In this document: one piece after another, positions 42,297 to 51,476 of the stretch
Numbering within the stretch: position 1 is the stretch's first letter
Layout of the letters: each line of letters starts with the position of its first letter
Source: Cobetia crustatorum
GTDB taxonomy: Bacteria; Pseudomonadota; Gammaproteobacteria; Pseudomonadales; Halomonadaceae
NCBI RefSeq assembly: GCF_000591415.1
Contig: NZ_JEMF01000040.1
Coordinates: 1 to 52,455 of the forward strand
Direction of reading: 5' to 3'
DNA length: 52,455 bases
Made by a program: the position numbers and the translations under genes
The notes under the pieces: model-generated
Database searches by the model: none
The model's input: the letters and a program-made list of their open reading frames with translations, nothing else
Told to the model about the DNA's origin: nothing

Positions 42297-43483
42297 ATGC
42301 CGTTTGCTCGCCGTCTCGAATCTGTCGCCGCCTTTCGTGTGATGACATTGTTGGAAGCTGCGCAGGCGCGCGAAGCTTGCGGGCACGATGTTATCCATCT
42401 TGAAGTTGGTGAGCCGGACTTCCCTACACCTGCACCGGTTATCGCTGCTGGACAGGCTGCGTTGGCCGCGGGGCACACACGCTATACGCCAGCCTGTGGT
42501 CTACCAGCATTGCGTGAAGCCATCGCCGCCGACTACGCGCGGCGCCACGGTGTGATGGTATCGCCGTCGCGCATCATCGTGACACCGGGAGCTTCCGGTG
42601 CGCTGTTGCTGGCGACGCTGCTATGTGCCGAGCGCGGTGACAGTGTATTGATGGCAGACCCGACCTATCCATGCAATCGCCACTTCATGGGGCTGGTCGA
42701 AGCTGAGTTGCATACGGTACCGGTGGATGCCGAGAGTGGCTGGCAGCTGACCGCTGAACTTGCCGAAGCACATTGGCGCAAAAATACTCGCGCAGTGATG
42801 GTGGCGTCGCCCTCTAACCCCACTGGCCACGTGTTGTCGCCCACACAATTGGGTGAGCTTGGCGAATTATGCCGCACACGTGGCGCGTACCTGCTGGTGG
42901 ATGAAATCTATCAGGGGCTGACCTACGGTGTGGCATCACATACTGCGCTGGCGGACTGCCTGAGGCCTTCGTGATCAACAGCTTCTCCAAATACTTCGGC
43001 ATGACGGGTTGGCGGCTGGGATGGCTGGTGGCGCCCGAAGCTGCGGTCGAGCCGCTCTCGCGTCTTGCGCAGAATGTCTTCCTGGCGGCCTCCACGCCCG
43101 CGCAACACGCTGCGCTCGCTGCATTCACGCCGGAATGTGAGGCGGAGTTGGAACGTCGTCGTCAGGTGCTTGAAGGGCGGCGTAGCGTGCTGCTCGAAGG
43201 CCTTGAGCGTCTTGGGCTGGCACCCTCGGTGCCGCCACAAGGGGCATTTTATGTCTGGCTGGATATCAGGCGCCTGAGTGATGACAGTGAAGCCTTCTGC
43301 CGTGCATTGCTCGAAGAGGAAAATGTTGCCATCACGCCGGGAACTGACTTTGCCTTGGCTGAAGGACATCGCCATGTGCGTATCGCCTTCACGGCGGATG
43401 AAGCACGGCTTGTCGAGGCGTTGGCACGATTTGAGCGCTTTCTGTCGCGTCGCGCTGTTCAGTGTGGCGAGGTGTCGGTCTAA
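42297..43483 (+). CDS. Pyridoxal phosphate-dependent aminotransferase (class I/II), frame broken near 42953
   Basis: A fold-type I aminotransferase of the AspC/AlaT group; the substrate cannot be assigned. Motifs: HLEVGEPDFPTPAP and HTRYTPACGLPALREAI at the N-terminus, SPSNPTG with the cofactor-contacting Asn, VDEIYQGLTYG with the Asp, and SFSKYFGMTGWRLGW with the PLP Lys. GGAGTG precedes the ATG. The frame stops at 42974 after ALADCLRPS and continues one base earlier. Reading GGCGGGACT for GGCGGACT (42950-42957) gives ALAGLPEAFVINSFSK and a 395-residue protein, so a lost G is likely. A related gene lies next to dksA in P. aeruginosa. The stop overlaps sfsA (TAATG). Confidence 0.88.
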
Positions 43484-44325
43484 TGGTGTTGGAGGGTTTG
43501 TATCGCGGGCGCCTATTGCGTCGCTACAAGCGCTTCTTTGCCGAGGTGGAACTGCTTGAAGGTCCGCGCGGCGGTGAGGTGGTGACGGCACACTGCCCGA
43601 ATACCGGCTCGATGCGTGCAGTGTGCGTGGAGGGTTGCGAGGTGTGGTTATCGCCCTCTGATAATCCCAAGCGCAAGCTTGCCTGGACCTGGGAATTGAT
43701 TCGCCTGCCGCTCGTGCCATCAGGCGTCGCAGGCCAGCAAGATGCGCTGGTCAGCGTGCACACTGGACGCGCCAATGCACATGTCGAGGCAGTATTGCGG
43801 GCGGGTGAGCTGGCAGTGCTCAAGACAATGGGTCTTGCATCGTTCGTACGGCTTGAGCGTGAAGCGCGGGTTGAGGTGACGCCTGCGGGCAGCGAGGCGC
43901 CGGAGCGTTCGCGACTCGATTTCTTGATGTGGCCGGTAGAGGAGCAAGCTGCCTCCACCTATCTGGAGGTCAAGCAGGTCACGCTGCGTGAAGTCGATGG
44001 GCATGGCTACTTTCCGGACTCGGTCAGCGTGCGTGCGCGTCGTCACCTCGCCAGTCTGGCAGCGCTGGTCGCAGCGGGACATCGCTGTGTGCTGGTCTTC
44101 TGTGTTGCGCATGACGGCATTGAGAATGTTGCACCTGCAGCGCATCTTGATCCACGTTATGCACAGGCCTTTGTTGAAGCGCAGGCGGCTGGTGTCGAGG
44201 TATTGGCGCTGAGCATGCAGATTCAGATAGCGTCCTATGAGGATGCCCTCGGACAACCGCTGTGGCGGGCGCAGATGGCGTTGACGCGTGCATTGCCACT
44301 GCATCTGCACAGTTTTGATATCTGA
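43483..44325 (+). CDS. sfsA: DNA/RNA nuclease SfsA (sugar fermentation stimulation protein)
   Basis: SfsA is a nuclease-fold protein first linked to maltose metabolism in E. coli; its biological role is poorly defined. The ATG at 43483 overlaps the aminotransferase stop by 1 nt and follows GAGGTG. The 280-residue product matches E. coli SfsA over RRYKRFFAEVEL, VTAHCPNTGSM, SDNPKRKLAWTWEL, RSRLDFLMW, TYLEVKQVTL and GYFPDSVSVRARRHL, which include the nuclease-like D/ExK residues. It is about 45 residues longer than the E. coli protein through small insertions and a C-terminal extension. Confidence 0.93.
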   Translation: MVLEGLYRGRLLRRYKRFFAEVELLEGPRGGEVVTAHCPNTGSMRAVCVEGCEVWLSPSDNPKRKLAWTWELIRLPLVPSGVAGQQDALVSVHTGRANAHVEAVLRAGELAVLKTMGLASFVRLEREARVEVTPAGSEAPERSRLDFLMWPVEEQAASTYLEVKQVTLREVDGHGYFPDSVSVRARRHLASLAALVAAGHRCVLVFCVAHDGIENVAPAAHLDPRYAQAFVEAQAAGVEVLALSMQIQIASYEDALGQPLWRAQMALTRALPLHLHSFDI

Positions 44326-44352
44326 CCGGCGGCTGACGATGACTCGGCTTTC

Positions 44353-44823
44353 TTACGCTTCGGTACCCGTCTCGCCATCCCACAGCACAAGCCAGTGCTG
44401 GTTAAGCTGTCTGTCGTCGCTTTGCCGTATCTCCACGCGCAGCGCGATCAGACGCTCACCCAGGCAAGGGCCGCTCACACAAACGCCGTGCTGAGGCTCG
44501 AAGCAGGCCTGATGGCGATGACACAGGATCAGCCCGCCAGTGGCATCCATGTACGGGTCCTGTTGCTCGTGGTTTGCATCAGCCTCTGCCATCAGCCGAC
44601 TGCCGCGATGTGGGCAGCGGTCCAGATATGCGCGCGGCCCCGCTTCCAGCATGACCAGCAACGCAGCGCGGCCATCTTCAAGTTGCACGGCACAGCTGTG
44701 GCCGACAGGCAGCTCAGGATACGGCAGAATCAATTGCGGCATCTGCTGCACGGACTCCAGCGCCCGGCATTCCTGTGTCGAGCCAAGCAACGTTGAGCGG
44801 CGTGATGGTGGGCTTTCGGACAT
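44353..44823 (-). CDS. Rieske [2Fe-2S] domain protein
   Basis: A small soluble ferredoxin-like protein of about 156 residues. The cluster ligands are visible as CPHRG (Cys and His) and CHRHQACF (Cys and His). The gap between the two boxes is 28 residues, longer than the usual 15-17, because of a polar insert (ADANHEQQDPYMD). The C-terminal part fits the Rieske fold. No signal peptide or oxygenase domain is present, so it may donate electrons to an unknown partner. The start is uncertain: 44823 (MSESPPSRRS) or 44847, neither with a clear ribosome binding site. It is convergent with sfsA and divergent from the ChaN-like gene. Confidence 0.75.
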   Translation of the reverse strand: MSESPPSRRSTLLGSTQECRALESVQQMPQLILPYPELPVGHSCAVQLEDGRAALLVMLEAGPRAYLDRCPHRGSRLMAEADANHEQQDPYMDATGGLILCHRHQACFEPQHGVCVSGPCLGERLIALRVEIRQSDDRQLNQHWLVLWDGETGTEA

Positions 44824-44906
44824 GGGGTGGCTCGCATCGGTTATCATTGCTGGGACAGTATGTTTTCTTGTGCGTTTTACCGTTTCCTTCACGTCTGGTC
44901 ATTTTC

Positions 44907-45959
44907 ATGTCGCTATTTCATCGTTCGACTTCTTACCGCTCTACTCGCGATACCGCTGCTGGCATCAGTCGTCGTCAATTGCTGGCGGGAATGGCGGTCT
45001 CTGCTGGTGGATTTTCGCTGCTAGGCAGCTCGCTTGCCCGTGCATCTGGTCAGACTGCCATGGGGCCGCTGCCGCCACTACCTGCCTGGCATGATCCCAA
45101 GGCGTCGCATCCCTTGCTAGGCAGCATTCTTGTTGCCGAGGGTAATCGCCGCCTGTCGCCGAGTGCGCTGGTCGACTGGAGTCAGACGCATCCACTGGTA
45201 CTGCTGGGGGAGCACCATGACAACCCGGATCATCATCAGCTGGAGCGTTGGCTGATTGAGGCGCTGGCCACGCGTAAGCGGCTAGGCGGGGTGGCGTTGG
45301 AGATGCTCGATACGACTCAGGATGCAGCGTTGTCGCTGGCTAATCGGACCTCGCTTGCCGTGGCAGGCCTGCCGGATGAAGAGCTGAAGCAATTGCTGGC
45401 ATGGGATGCGCGTTGGGCATTTACTGATTACGCTCCGCTGGTGCGCAGTACGCTGGATAGCGGTGTGCCGCTGTCAGCAGCGAGTCTGTCAGTGACACAG
45501 GTACAGGATGTTATGGCGCCGGGGCAGGCTGCGCTAGCTTTGCCAGAAGCGGTACTGCGTCTGCAGCGAGAAGCGCTGGATGAGGGGCACTGTGGTCTGT
45601 TGCCGCCAGAACGCCTGGATGCGATGTTGCGTGGCCAGTTGGCACGCGACAAGCAAATGGCGGAGCGGCTGGATGCACTGGCGGCCAATGATTCGACGGC
45701 ACTGCTCGTTTGTGGCAACGGTCATGCGCGTCGTGACATCGGTGTGCCGCGCTGGCTGGAGGGCAAGGCACTGTCCGTTGCCTTGATGCCGGTTGCCTGG
45801 GATGATAATGGTCAGCCGCTGACGCGATTGAAAGATTACTTGCCCGAGAGTGCCGGTGCAGCACCGGCCTATGATCTAGTGTGGTTCACACCGGCGCGGA
45901 CACCGCTGAAAGAGGCATGTGCAGGTCTACGCGAAGCGAGTGAGATATCTGCCAGCTGA
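44907..45959 (+). CDS. ChaN-family protein (haem-regulated lipoprotein fold) with twin-arginine signal
   Basis: A 350-residue protein of the ChaN-like (DUF399) family, whose founding member binds haem in Campylobacter. The core block is HPLVLLGEHHDNPDHHQLERWL, with the conserved Gly-Glu-His-His, and a second block NGHARRDIGVPRWL lies near the C-terminus. The start at 44907 (MSLFHRSTSYRS) places SRRQLLAGMAVSAGG at residues 20-34, a twin-arginine type signal followed by a hydrophobic stretch and ARASG, suggesting export of a folded protein to the periplasm. An open frame continues upstream into the Rieske gene region without support. The exact role is unknown. Confidence 0.8.
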   Translation: MSLFHRSTSYRSTRDTAAGISRRQLLAGMAVSAGGFSLLGSSLARASGQTAMGPLPPLPAWHDPKASHPLLGSILVAEGNRRLSPSALVDWSQTHPLVLLGEHHDNPDHHQLERWLIEALATRKRLGGVALEMLDTTQDAALSLANRTSLAVAGLPDEELKQLLAWDARWAFTDYAPLVRSTLDSGVPLSAASLSVTQVQDVMAPGQAALALPEAVLRLQREALDEGHCGLLPPERLDAMLRGQLARDKQMAERLDALAANDSTALLVCGNGHARRDIGVPRWLEGKALSVALMPVAWDDNGQPLTRLKDYLPESAGAAPAYDLVWFTPARTPLKEACAGLREASEISAS

Positions 45960-45996
45960 GAATCCGGTATTGATCTGGTCGATAATGCTCGGCCAC

Positions 45997-46028
45997 AAAA
46001 AAGGCACCTCCCGTTGGGGGTGCCTTTT
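45997..46028. terminator. Bidirectional terminator between the chaN-like and thioesterase genes
   Basis: AAAAGGCACC (45999-46008) pairs with GGTGCCTTTT (46019-46028) and the stem continues inward with TCC/GGG. A-run and T-run on opposite sides serve both convergent genes. Confidence 0.9.
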
Positions 46029-46115
46029 GCGTTCCATGCTTTACGTTCCGCTCTTTGATGCCCTATTGCCTGAAATTTATTTCAGACGGCGGGGCGAAAG
46101 CTCCGTCACGAGGCT

Positions 46116-46598
46116 CTAGGTGTCAGTGCCGGTTGCAGATGTGCCTTCCGCGCGACGACGCGTGGCTTTTTGCGGGATTGGCTCGTCCTGGCTGTCATTG
46201 TTAGCGGACTGTTCACGAAAGCGGTCTTCGATATAGGTAATGCGCGTGCGGTCATGCGGGACCGGCTTGAAGTCGGCGTCGACACTGACCAGCACAATTC
46301 GGTCGATAGTCAGAATACGTTCGCGGGTGATCTTGTTGCGGATCTCGACGCACAGCGAGATGGAGGTGCGACCGAAGGCGCTGGCAGTAATACCTAGCTC
46401 GATGATATCGCCTTGGCGTGCACTGGAAACGAAGTTGATCTCCGACATGAACTTGGTGACCACGCGGGAAGTTCCCAGCTGAACAATGGCGTAGATGGCG
46501 GCTTCTTCATCGATCCAGGCCAGCAGGCGTCCACCGAACAGGGTGCCATTGGGGTTGAGATCTTCGGGCTTGACCCACTTGCGGGTATGGAAGTTCAT
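46116..46598 (-). CDS. Acyl-CoA thioesterase (YciA/hotdog family)
   Basis: A 160-residue hotdog-fold thioesterase that hydrolyses acyl-CoA. The family core is PNGTLFGGRLLAWIDEEAAIYA (about residues 16-37), with the catalytic-helix Asp, then VVTKFMSEINFVSSARQGDIIELG and TSISLCVEIRNK. AGGAGAG precedes the ATG. The last 35 residues are a polar, basic and variable tail. The chain-length preference cannot be told. It is a single gene between two terminator-like hairpins. Confidence 0.9.
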   Translation of the reverse strand: MNFHTRKWVKPEDLNPNGTLFGGRLLAWIDEEAAIYAIVQLGTSRVVTKFMSEINFVSSARQGDIIELGITASAFGRTSISLCVEIRNKITRERILTIDRIVLVSVDADFKPVPHDRTRITYIEDRFREQSANNDSQDEPIPQKATRRRAEGTSATGTDT

Positions 46599-46762
46599 GC
46601 GCTCTCTCCTAGGGATGGCGATGCATCTTCACCGGAAGTGCAGGTCGCGATCCTCTGCTGCGTTTACCCCGAAAGTATATAGACTTTAGTTGCGACTGTC
46701 TGTCATCGCCAAGATAGTGCACGACTATCGATCGAGAGAGAGGGAAGTACAGCGTTGGCGCA

Positions 46763-46795
46763 CAGAAGCCCGCAGGATTCCCCCGCGGGCCTCTG
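46763..46795. terminator. Probable terminator hairpin after metW
   Basis: CAGA-A-GCCCGC (46763-46773) pairs with GCGGGC-C-TCTG (46785-46795) with one mismatch. No strong T-run follows. It lies 29 nt beyond the metW stop. Confidence 0.5.
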
Positions 46796-46823
46796 TATTG
46801 TTGCGTTTGAGACTTGGGGGAGG

Positions 46824-47438
46824 TTAACGCTCTAGCGATGCGCAGTTATCGCGACAGACGCGAAAAATGGCGACTTCACCAAATAGATTTGGCCACCAGG
46901 TCGCTGCCGGATGTGGTTCGTGATCACCGTTGCCCACCGCACGATCGATGATCTTGAGACCCTGGTCACGGCACAGGCGCTCGAAGTCGGCAAAGGTCGA
47001 CAGGTGGATATTGGGCGTATCGTACCAAGCGTGCGGTAACGATTTGGAGACCGGCATGCGCCCCTTGAGTCCGAGGTGCAGGCGATGGCGCCAGTAAGCG
47101 AAGTTAGGGAAGGTGATGATGGCCTCTCGCGAGACACGCATCATCTCCTCAAGGGCGCGGTCTGGCCGCTTCAAGACTTGCAAGGCCTGTGACATCACCA
47201 CGCGATCGAAGGTGTCGTCGGCGAAATTGGCCAGGCCGTCATCGACGTTCTGTTCGATGACGTTGACGCCGCGTGCGACACAGGCGTTGATGTTGTGCGG
47301 GTCGATTTCGAGCCCATAACCGAACACTTGCTTCTGCTCGGCTAGCGAGGCCAGCAGCGTGCCATCACCACAGGCGAGGTCGAGCACGCGCGCGCCGTTT
47401 GGGATCCAGTCATGAATCTGGGCGAGGTCATTACGCAT
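46824..47438 (-). CDS. metW: Methionine biosynthesis protein MetW
   Basis: MetW is a small SAM-methyltransferase-fold protein that works with MetX in homoserine activation. The ATG at 47438 ([26 protein letters not shown]) gives 204 residues and overlaps the end of metX by 8 nt, a strong sign of coupling; the upstream open frame lies inside metX. The SAM-like motif [12 protein letters not shown], the block [23 protein letters not shown] and the family block [15 protein letters not shown]-like [19 protein letters not shown] are present. Confidence 0.95.
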   Translation of the reverse strand: MRNDLAQIHDWIPNGARVLDLACGDGTLLASLAEQKQVFGYGLEIDPHNINACVARGVNVIEQNVDDGLANFADDTFDRVVMSQALQVLKRPDRALEEMMRVSREAIITFPNFAYWRHRLHLGLKGRMPVSKSLPHAWYDTPNIHLSTFADFERLCRDQGLKIIDRAVGNGDHEPHPAATWWPNLFGEVAIFRVCRDNCASLER

Positions 47439-48624
47439 GGGATGTCTCCTGCGCGGTAGCGCATCGTGCCGCTGATTCACGGCTGGCTTGATCATGCGCA
47501 CGGGTCAGGAAGTTACCCAGTACTGCCTCATAGCGCTCCCCCGGTAACAGGAAGGCGTCGTGACCATGAGGCGAATCAATATTCGCGTAGCTGACCGACT
47601 TGCCAGCATGAATCATGGCGTTGACCAGTTCACGAGAGCGTGAGGGAGTGAAGCGCCAATCGGTAGTGAAGCTGACGACGAGTATCGGGCAGCTGATCGG
47701 TTTCATGGCGGCAGCGAGGTCATCGCCGGCCTCGGCGGCCGGATCGAAGTAATCCAATGCCTTGGTCATCAGTAGGTAGGTATTGGCGTCGAAAGCAGTG
47801 GAGAAAGTATCCCCTTGGTGACGCAGGTAGCTCTCGACCTGGAAATCGACGTCATACCCGAAATTGAGGCGGTCCTGGCGCAGATCACGTCCGAATTTGG
47901 TGCCCATCGAATGTTCAGAAAGATAGGTGATGTGGCCAACCATACGCGCTAGCTTCAGGCCGCGCTTGGGCATTGCATCCACTCGCGCGTACCAGCCGTC
48001 ATGGAATTCCGGATCAGAGCGGATGGCCTGGCGCGCGACCTCATTGAAGGCGATGTTCTGCGCAGAGAGTTTCGGCGTACAGGCAACAATGGCGACATGA
48101 CCGACGCGCTCAGGGTGATCCAGTGTCCACTGCAGGGCTTGCATGCCCCCCAGTGATCCGCCGACCACGGCTGCGAAACGAGTGATGCCGAGGCGTTCCG
48201 CGAGGCGCTTCTGGCTTTCGACCCAATCGGGCACAGTCACCAGCGGGAAGTCGGGCCCCCACTGTTCGTCAGTATCGGGGTTGATCGAGGTGGGGCCAGT
48301 GCTGCCATGGCAGCCACCGATGTTATTCAGCGAGATGACAAAGAAGCGCGCGGTGTCGATGGGTTTGCCTGGGCCGATATAGTCGTCCCACCAGCCGGGT
48401 TTGCGATCACCCATGGTGTGGTAGCCGGCAGCGTGATGGTGGCCGGTCAGGGCGTGGCAGATCAGAATAGCGTTGCTGGCGTCAGCGTTCAGCTCGCCGT
48501 AGGTCTCGTAGACCAGCGAATACTGCTCAAGGCGTCTGCCGCAAGCTAGCGCCAGGGGGATGTCGAAGTGAGCGGTCTGAGGCGTGACCAGACCGACCGA
48601 ATCCGGGGGCAGGGAATCAGGCAT
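47431..48624 (-). CDS. metX: Homoserine O-acyltransferase MetX
   Basis: MetX acylates homoserine (acetyl or succinyl donor) at the entry to methionine synthesis. It is an alpha/beta hydrolase: [12 protein letters not shown] forms the oxyanion region, [14 protein letters not shown] holds the nucleophile Ser, and the C-terminal Asp and His lie in [14 protein letters not shown] and [12 protein letters not shown] start at 48624 ([20 protein letters not shown]), matching Pseudomonas MetX; two in-frame ATGs at 48648 and 48645 are possible alternatives. At 397 residues it is slightly longer than usual through a C-terminal tail. Enzymes associated with MetW in gammaproteobacteria often use succinyl-CoA, but donor choice cannot be read here with certainty. 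Confidence 0.95.
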   Translation of the reverse strand: MPDSLPPDSVGLVTPQTAHFDIPLALACGRRLEQYSLVYETYGELNADASNAILICHALTGHHHAAGYHTMGDRKPGWWDDYIGPGKPIDTARFFVISLNNIGGCHGSTGPTSINPDTDEQWGPDFPLVTVPDWVESQKRLAERLGITRFAAVVGGSLGGMQALQWTLDHPERVGHVAIVACTPKLSAQNIAFNEVARQAIRSDPEFHDGWYARVDAMPKRGLKLARMVGHITYLSEHSMGTKFGRDLRQDRLNFGYDVDFQVESYLRHQGDTFSTAFDANTYLLMTKALDYFDPAAEAGDDLAAAMKPISCPILVVSFTTDWRFTPSRSRELVNAMIHAGKSVSYANIDSPHGHDAFLLPGERYEAVLGNFLTRAHDQASRESAARCATAQETSHA

Positions 48625-48806
48625 CGTAGTGAAGGTTTCCAGCATCATGTCCAGCAGAGTGTTCGGGCGTTACCCGTGTCCTGGGCGCGGAGTGCGGTGA
48701 TGCGCCTTGTGGGCGTCTCGTGCACCGTAATGACCGCTCCGGCCGAGGGCTAACTCTAGCACAGCGCTGTTCGTGCGTGAGCCAGTGGAATGGTGCAGAC
48801 GCACAA

Positions 48807-48836
48807 GCGCCCGCGACGAAAATTCGCAACGGGCGC
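48807..48836 (-). terminator. Probable terminator after the yggT-family gene (minus strand)
   Basis: GCGCCCG (48807-48813) pairs with CGGGCGC (48830-48836), with partial inner pairing. On the minus strand TTGTGC follows, a weak U-run. It lies 48 nt after the yggT stop and upstream of metX. Confidence 0.5.
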
Positions 48837-48884
48837 AAGAGAACTGGCGTTAAGAACCTGGCGGGCAGGCCTTGCGTGCTGTTA

Positions 48885-49466
48885 TCAACCGAAGGCGCTG
48901 CGCAGCATGCCTAGTGACGGTAGCGTCTGGCTGACCAGACTGCCGAGCAAGTTGAGGGCGATGAACACGAAGATCGGTGACAGATCGAGCATGCCGATGG
49001 AGGGGATTACCTTGCGCACCGGCTTCATGATCGGGTCGACCAGCTGGTGGACGAGAATGGCACCGGGATGGTTGGCCTTGGGAGAGACCCACGACAGGAT
49101 GATCATCGCGATTAGCGCGAAGAAGTAGATATTGATGATGCTGTCGAGGATGGTGCCTAGTGCCGTCAGTGCTATGAAGCTCACCGGTAGCATTCCACCA
49201 CCGAATAGCGCACCAATGGCGACCAGTACCAGGCAGACGACGATAAAGGCTGCGGCGAGCGTGGCGATATCAAAGCGGCCCATCGGGCGCAAGATACCTT
49301 GCAGCGGCGCCACTAACGGGTTGGTCGCCTTGACCACCGATTGGGTGACCGGATTGTAGAAATCTGCGCGTGACAGCTGCAGCAAGAAGCGCAGCATCAG
49401 TATGTAGACAAACAGCTGCAGCAGGATGGTAGTCAGCTGGAGTCCGATGTTACCCATAGCACCCAT
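48885..49466 (-). CDS. yggT: YggT family integral membrane protein
   Basis: A 193-residue inner membrane protein of the YggT family, with a role linked to osmotic tolerance and division in other bacteria but not settled. The ATG at 49466 (MGAMGNIGLQLTTILLQLF) follows AAGGA at good distance. The protein is an internal duplication: two copies of a membrane hairpin with the family pattern RFLLQLSRADFYNPVTQ...NPLVAPLQGILRP and SWVSPKANHPGAILVHQLVDPIMKPVRKVIP. About four hydrophobic segments are seen. The yggS-proC-yggT order is widely conserved. Confidence 0.92.
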   Translation of the reverse strand: MGAMGNIGLQLTTILLQLFVYILMLRFLLQLSRADFYNPVTQSVVKATNPLVAPLQGILRPMGRFDIATLAAAFIVVCLVLVAIGALFGGGMLPVSFIALTALGTILDSIINIYFFALIAMIILSWVSPKANHPGAILVHQLVDPIMKPVRKVIPSIGMLDLSPIFVFIALNLLGSLVSQTLPSLGMLRSAFG

Positions 49467-49601
49467 GGGGTTTTCCTTAAGACGGTGAGAGTTGAGGGGC
49501 ACGAACGATAAATACGCACGTCATGCCGATAGCATGCCAACAAGAGATGAACAGCGCATGATGGCGTGTTCATCTCCGTGCTGCCAGTCATAGGCGTCAG
49601 G

Positions 49602-50444
49602 TTATTGATCCAGTTCGCGGGCCATCTCTGCTGCGCGGACGCTGGAGGCCTTGGCGGCACGCGCGACGATATCGCGTAGGTCGTCATTCTCGAAGCTGTT
49701 GACCGCCCGTTCGGTGGTGCCATTCGGCGAGCAGACACGGCGTCGTAGCTCTGCTGGTTCATGCTCACTGGTAAAGGCCATCTCGGCGGCACCGCGTGCG
49801 GTCTGAATCGCCAAGCGACGGGCAGTCTCGGCGCTCAGGCCAAGCTCGATACCTGCCGCTTCCAGCGATTCGATGAACAGGAAGAAGTAGGCAGGGCCGG
49901 AGCCTGACACACCGGTCACGGCTTCCAGCAAGCCTTCTTCCTCGACCCATTCGACGATGCCGACGGCTGTCAGCATGTCATCCATCAGTGCGCGTTGTTC
50001 GTCAGTTACCTGTGGTGTGGCAAACAGGCCACTGGCACCCACTCCGACCAGTGACGGGGTATTCGGCATGCAGCGAATGACGGCGAGATCTCCGCCCAGC
50101 CAACGCTCGAGACTCTCGCAGGTGATGCCGGCTGCCACGGAGACGATCAGAGGTTTTTTCGCCTGTACCGCAGGCGTGAGTGCCTGGCAGACGTCGTGCA
50201 TCATCTGTGGCTTGACGCCTAATACGACGACATCAGCACGTGACACGGCATCAGCATTATCGTGTGTAGTGTTCACGCCGTAGCGCTGTTCAAGGGCGTC
50301 GAGCGTCTCGCGGGAGCGGGCGGTCGCGATGATATGACTGGCCGGATAGCCGGCCTCGATCATGCCGCCAAAGATGGCGCTGGCCATGTTGCCTGCGCCG
50401 ATGAAGGCGATAGTGCGAGGTGCTGAGGAGGTCTGGCAAGTCAT
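49602..50444 (-). CDS. proC: Pyrroline-5-carboxylate reductase ProC
   Basis: ProC makes proline from pyrroline-5-carboxylate with NAD(P)H. The 280-residue protein has the dinucleotide fold AFIGAGNMASAIFGGMIEAG (about residues 14-33), VVLGVKPQMM, the block VIRCMPNTPSLVGVGASGL and the C-terminal signature GSGPAYFFLFIESL with the following helix pair. AGGAG precedes the ATG. It lies between yggS and yggT; a 135-nt gap separates it from yggT. Confidence 0.96.
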   Translation of the reverse strand: MTCQTSSAPRTIAFIGAGNMASAIFGGMIEAGYPASHIIATARSRETLDALEQRYGVNTTHDNADAVSRADVVVLGVKPQMMHDVCQALTPAVQAKKPLIVSVAAGITCESLERWLGGDLAVIRCMPNTPSLVGVGASGLFATPQVTDEQRALMDDMLTAVGIVEWVEEEGLLEAVTGVSGSGPAYFFLFIESLEAAGIELGLSAETARRLAIQTARGAAEMAFTSEHEPAELRRRVCSPNGTTERAVNSFENDDLRDIVARAAKASSVRAAEMARELDQ

Positions 50445-50553
50445 GCAGTGCTCCTGTTGCTAGGTGCTTTGAAAGGCGCCTGTCATAGCGGGATGAAGCT
50501 AGCGTCGAGGCTGCGAGAATGCTGGCAGCGATCGAGACGAATAGGGTGGAAGG

Positions 50554-51291
50554 TCAGGATATCGTTGAGTAGTCGCGGGCACCAAAGATCGCAGTACCAA
50601 GACGCACTAGAGTAGCGCCTTCGGCGACAGCAGCTTCCAGATCAGCACTCATGCCCATCGAGAGCGTATCGAGAGCGGCCTGCGGATAGCGTGCTTGCAG
50701 CTGATCCAGCATCTCGCGCAGCTGACGGAAGGGCGCGCGTTGCTCCTCCTCGCTGGAATCGAGGGGGCAAGGTGCAGGAATAGCCATCAGGCCGCGCAGG
50801 TTCAGGCTGGGCAGCGCCATGACAGTCTCGGCCAGCGCCATGAGCTCCCCGGGCGCGACACCCGCCTTCGAGGCCTCTCCAGATACATTGACCTGTAAAC
50901 ACACATTCAGTGGCTCAAGCGCTGTGGGGCGTTGTTCGCTCAGACGGCGAGCGATCTTGTCGCGCTCCACGGTATGCACCCACGCGAAGTGCTCGGCAAT
51001 GGCGCGCGTCTTGTTGGACTGAACTGGACCGATGAAATGCCATTCGATGTCTGCGAGATCTGATAATGCTTGCTGCTTGTCCAGTGCCTCCTGAAGATAG
51101 TTCTCGCCAAAGGCGCGTTGACCAGAATTCCAGGCGGCACGCAACAAGGAGGCCGGCTTGGTCTTGCTTACGGCCAATAGCTGGGCGGAATGAGCATTGC
51201 GTTTACTTGTCTGTAATGCCTTTTCCAGTCGTGCACGTGCCTCTAGGATACACTGAGTAACACAGGCTTCATCATCAGGGACTGTGGTCAT
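50554..51291 (-). CDS. yggS: PLP homeostasis protein YggS (PLPBP/PROSC family)
   Basis: A 245-residue fold-type III PLP-binding protein that buffers pyridoxal phosphate; it is not a known enzyme. The cofactor Lys lies in LLAVSKTKPASLLRAA (about residue 45), followed by RAFGENYLQEALDK, WHFIGPVQSNKTRAI and the phosphate-binding LSMGMSADLEAAVAEGATLVRLGTAIFG near the end. The gene is divergent from pilT, with 185 nt between, as in P. aeruginosa. Confidence 0.95.
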   Translation of the reverse strand: MTTVPDDEACVTQCILEARARLEKALQTSKRNAHSAQLLAVSKTKPASLLRAAWNSGQRAFGENYLQEALDKQQALSDLADIEWHFIGPVQSNKTRAIAEHFAWVHTVERDKIARRLSEQRPTALEPLNVCLQVNVSGEASKAGVAPGELMALAETVMALPSLNLRGLMAIPAPCPLDSSEEEQRAPFRQLREMLDQLQARYPQAALDTLSMGMSADLEAAVAEGATLVRLGTAIFGARDYSTIS

Positions 51292-51476
51292 GCGGCTCGG
51301 CTCCGAAGTTTACGGAATATCTTTACGATCAATGGCTCGATGCTGCGCGCTTTGGCTGTAGCATCGGGCGATGGGCGTTCCAGCTCTACGGTGTTCGCGC
51401 CATCTACCGAATGGTCACGTTTCACATACACAAGACTCGTTTATACAAGAGCATCGGTCTTCGCGAGGGATATGCA

